NCBI GenBank assembly: GCA_030632545.1
Contig: DAOVUO010000105.1
Location: 1 to 7,763 of the forward strand
Reading direction: 5' to 3'
DNA: 7,763 nt
Source: Bacteroidales bacterium
Lineage (GTDB): Bacteria; Bacteroidota; Bacteroidia; Bacteroidales; DYOH01
The first letter of the stretch is position 1. Each line of letters starts with the position of its first letter. A program made the translations under genes and the position numbers. The notes below the pieces were generated by a model. It had not been told where the DNA came from and did no database searches. It saw only the letters and a list, made by a program, of their open reading frames with translations. Shown here piece after piece: positions 5,861 through 7,763 of the stretch.

Positions 5861-5890
5861 AAATTAGCATAGAAACCCTTGTACTAATTT
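5861..5890. repeat. Small inverted repeat in intergenic spacer
   Basis: AAATTAG (5861-5867) and CTAATTT (5884-5890) form a 7-bp stem around a 16-nt loop. It lies downstream of the DUF2141 gene on the minus strand, next to the dispersed-repeat fragment. No T-run follows it, so a terminator role is weak. Confidence 0.35.
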
Positions 5891-5892
5891 AA

Positions 5893-5918
5893 GGATTGCT
5901 TCCTTCGTCGCATTGACG
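5893..5918 (-). repeat. Fragment of a dispersed intergenic repeat (CGTCATTGCGA...GAAGCAATC type)
   Basis: On the minus strand the bases read CGTCAATGCGACGAAGGAAG followed by CAATCC. This closely resembles the common intergenic repeat CGTCATTGCGA...ACGAAGCAATC found in many copies in various bacterial genomes, including Bacteroidota. Only one copy is in the window, so its repetitive nature rests on recall rather than on this sequence. Confidence 0.5.
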
Positions 5919-5948
5919 TTTTAAATACGATTTTAAAGTTCTCAAAAT

Positions 5949-6401
5949 CTACATATATATTACCTGTACAGTAATTTCCTTATCTGAATTTATTTCAAAA
6001 CTAGCTCTACCAAAACTAGGACGATTTGCTAAACCTAAAGCCGTGTAATTTGAAAAACCTAAACCTTCTATTGGCAGAATAAAACCTTTATCCACTTTAC
6101 CGTTCTTATTTTCGTCGTGCAAAATATTTATTGCATAAGTTCCTTTCGGAAGTCCCTCAAAACTAACTATCGAAACTTCATTGTTTATTTCACCAATTTG
6201 CATTTTATAATATTTCTCAAAATCCTCATCCGGAAGTGAACCATCTTTATTATATAAAGCACATTGTACATGACCTTCAGAATTTCTAAAACCTACAATT
6301 TTCACACTTAATGAATATGTCTCAGGCTCATCAGGATAGTTAAAAGATAAAAAACTTAGAACTACAAACGCTATTAATATTTTACTTACTATTTTTTTCA
6401 T
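5949..6401 (-). CDS. DUF2141 domain-containing exported protein, 150 aa
   Basis: The protein starts with a signal peptide: basic MKKIVSK, a hydrophobic core ILIAFVVLSFLSF, and a polar region after about residue 22. No lipobox Cys is seen. The mature part is a DUF2141 beta-sandwich with the family's order of motifs: YSLSVKIVGFRNSEGHVQCALY (starts near 29), SIVSFEGLPKGTYAINILHDEN (starts near 77), NGKVDKGF and GLGFSNYTALG, then PSFGRASFEI and a last strand ITVQVIYM. The HDENKNGKVD stretch is Asp/Asn-rich and might bind a divalent ion. The function is unknown, and location is likely periplasm or cell surface. I start at ATG 6401 rather than the TTG two codons earlier. The stop of the upstream helicase gene is 41 bases away on the same strand, so co-transcription is likely. 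Confidence 0.88.
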   Translation of the reverse strand: MKKIVSKILIAFVVLSFLSFNYPDEPETYSLSVKIVGFRNSEGHVQCALYNKDGSLPDEDFEKYYKMQIGEINNEVSIVSFEGLPKGTYAINILHDENKNGKVDKGFILPIEGLGFSNYTALGLANRPSFGRASFEINSDKEITVQVIYM

Positions 6402-6442
6402 GGACAAATTGTTTTATGGACATCCAATATTCCGTTATTAAT

Positions 6443-7763
6443 CTATTTTTTCTTATTTCGCCTGTTAAAGTTCTTATCCCCTTTTGATTTAGGCTTTTTA
6501 TATATCTTCATCTTTCTTAGGTACGAGCCACCCTGATTAGTTTTCTTATTTTTATCCTTCTTTTCGTGAAAACCAGCATTTTTTACCTCTATTTTTGTAT
6601 TACGATTATATTGCTCTGCATTTTTAGGACGCTCATCGGGTATTAATTGCTCCGAGATTTCTACTTCAAAAGGAAATTCAAGCATAGGAATCTCATAATC
6701 CATCAAACGCTCTATGGCAATCTTAGCTTCTAGCTCTGCATGAGTAAAAAACAATATAGACTTTCCTTCCTGCTCGGCTCTACCTGTTCTACCAATGCGG
6801 TGCATATAATTTTCAGCAAAATTAGGTGTATCAAAATTAATAACGTGAGTAATTTTATTTAAGTCTAATCCTCGTGCCATAACATCTGTTGCAACTAATA
6901 TGCGGTGCTTAGCCTCATCAAATTCCTTAATAGACCTTATTCTATAATTTTGAGATTTATTGGAATGGATTATACTTGTTTCTCTACCATAATCCTCGTC
7001 TAGTGCTTCAAATAATCTATCTGCCCCTTTTTTATGAGATACAAACAGAAGTACTTTACTAAACTCATTCTTATCTTTTAATAAAAATTTCAGTAAATTA
7101 ACTTTAGTATAAAAATTTTTAACCTGATAACAAGATTGTGCAATATTATCTAAAGGAGTACCACTTACAGCAATTGAAATTTTTGTGGGAACAATAAAAA
7201 AATCATCAATAAGAGCATCAACCTCATCTGTCATAGTAGCCGAAAACATAACATTTTGCCTACGTTGCGGTAGTAATTCAAAAATATTAATTATTTGTGG
7301 TCTAAATCCAAGGTCTAACATCACATCTACCTCGTCTATAACCAATTTGCTAATTCCTTTTAACGATATATTTCGACTAATCACCAAATCGTATAACCTA
7401 CCCGGTGTAGCAACAAGTATATCCATGCCTTGCGCCACAGCCAGCCTTTGTGTATTTATATTTACGCCACCATAAACACCTAAAGTTCTGATATTAGAAT
7501 AGCCAGCTAAACTATTAATCTGCTCAACCAATTGTAATACAAGCTCTCTTGTTGGAACTAAAATTAATACTCGGGGATTGGTTTGTTTCGAAAACTTTAA
7601 ATCCTGTAATATAGGAAGCATATAGGCAAATGTTTTACCTGTACCAGTTTGCGCAATCCCAACCATATCTTTTCCCGAACGTATCACTGAAAATGCTTTA
7701 GCCTGTATTGGTGTAGGCGTAGTAAATCCAAAATCAATAATTGCCTTTTGTAAGGATTTGGAT
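6443..7763 (-). CDS. DEAD-box RNA helicase, RhlE-like (5' end beyond window)
   Basis: This is an ATP-dependent RNA helicase of the DEAD-box family, likely in rRNA maturation or mRNA turnover. The frame stays open to the right edge. Codons before the GTG at 7687 read SLQKAIIDFGFTTPTPIQAK, which is the Q motif, so GTG is internal and only about ten N-terminal residues are missing. Downstream, in numbering from that GTG: Walker A AQTGTGKT (12-19), PTREL (45-49), TPGR (94-97), motif II DEVD (118-121) in place of DEAD, SAT (149-151), LLFVSHKKGADRL (213-225), ATDVMARGLD (266-275) and HRIGRTGR (296-303). The core is followed by a Lys/Arg/Asn-rich tail (about 365-414), a usual RNA-binding extension. 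The DEVD variant keeps both acidic catalytic residues. It is the first gene of a probable operon with the DUF2141 gene. Confidence 0.93.
   Translation of the reverse strand, partial: SKSLQKAIIDFGFTTPTPIQAKAFSVIRSGKDMVGIAQTGTGKTFAYMLPILQDLKFSKQTNPRVLILVPTRELVLQLVEQINSLAGYSNIRTLGVYGGVNINTQRLAVAQGMDILVATPGRLYDLVISRNISLKGISKLVIDEVDVMLDLGFRPQIINIFELLPQRRQNVMFSATMTDEVDALIDDFFIVPTKISIAVSGTPLDNIAQSCYQVKNFYTKVNLLKFLLKDKNEFSKVLLFVSHKKGADRLFEALDEDYGRETSIIHSNKSQNYRIRSIKEFDEAKHRILVATDVMARGLDLNKITHVINFDTPNFAENYMHRIGRTGRAEQEGKSILFFTHAELEAKIAIERLMDYEIPMLEFPFEVEISEQLIPDERPKNAEQYNRNTKIEVKNAGFHEKKDKNKKTNQGGSYLRKMKIYKKPKSKGDKNFNRRNKKK

Noticed and set aside
7185..7475. 96-aa open frame on the plus strand
   Set aside because: It is antisense to the helicase core with its conserved motifs.

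Overview
The window looks like a chromosomal or accessory segment of a Bacteroidota bacterium (Bacteroidales/Flavobacteriia-like; the species cannot be told). The reasons are strong AT-richness, almost no Shine-Dalgarno sequences, -7 elements of the TAnnTTTG type, and typical protein families: a DUF2141 lipoprotein-like/exported protein, a DUF1016 nuclease, and an RhlE-like helicase whose motif II is DEVD.

Left part (1-3661) is accessory DNA. It opens with the last ~135 bases of a group II intron: a complete domain V and a very short domain VI with a bulged A. A Bacteroidota-type protein of unknown function follows (163-948). Next comes a 377-base stretch without an intact gene, holding a hairpin, degenerate 7-base tandem repeats, a possible gene tail, and two operator-like palindromes exactly 40 bp apart around a -7 element. 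These sit just upstream of a decayed DUF1016/YhcG-type PD-(D/E)XK nuclease gene (1326-2346), broken by one extra A in an A-run and by an in-frame TAA. Its C-terminal nuclease domain is still open with all catalytic residues. A ~257-base imperfect palindrome separates this pseudogene from a two-gene overlapping unit: a 100-aa unknown protein followed by a DUF6398 protein. All genes in this part point the same way and are separated by structured, palindromic spacers, so the layout resembles gene cassettes, although no integron attC site could be demonstrated.

Right part (3662-7763) looks like core chromosome. A saccharopine dehydrogenase (lysine metabolism) on the plus strand ends at a strong hairpin terminator that also serves the convergent minus-strand genes. 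These are, in order of transcription from the right edge, an RhlE-like DEAD-box RNA helicase (5' end cut by the window), a DUF2141 exported protein 41 bases downstream of it, and, after a 254-base gap with a dispersed-repeat fragment and its own promoter, a bacterial PH-domain (YdbS-like) membrane protein.

Several apparent start codons (TTG at 1525, 5736 and 6407; GTG at 7687) are judged wrong and are corrected in the entries.
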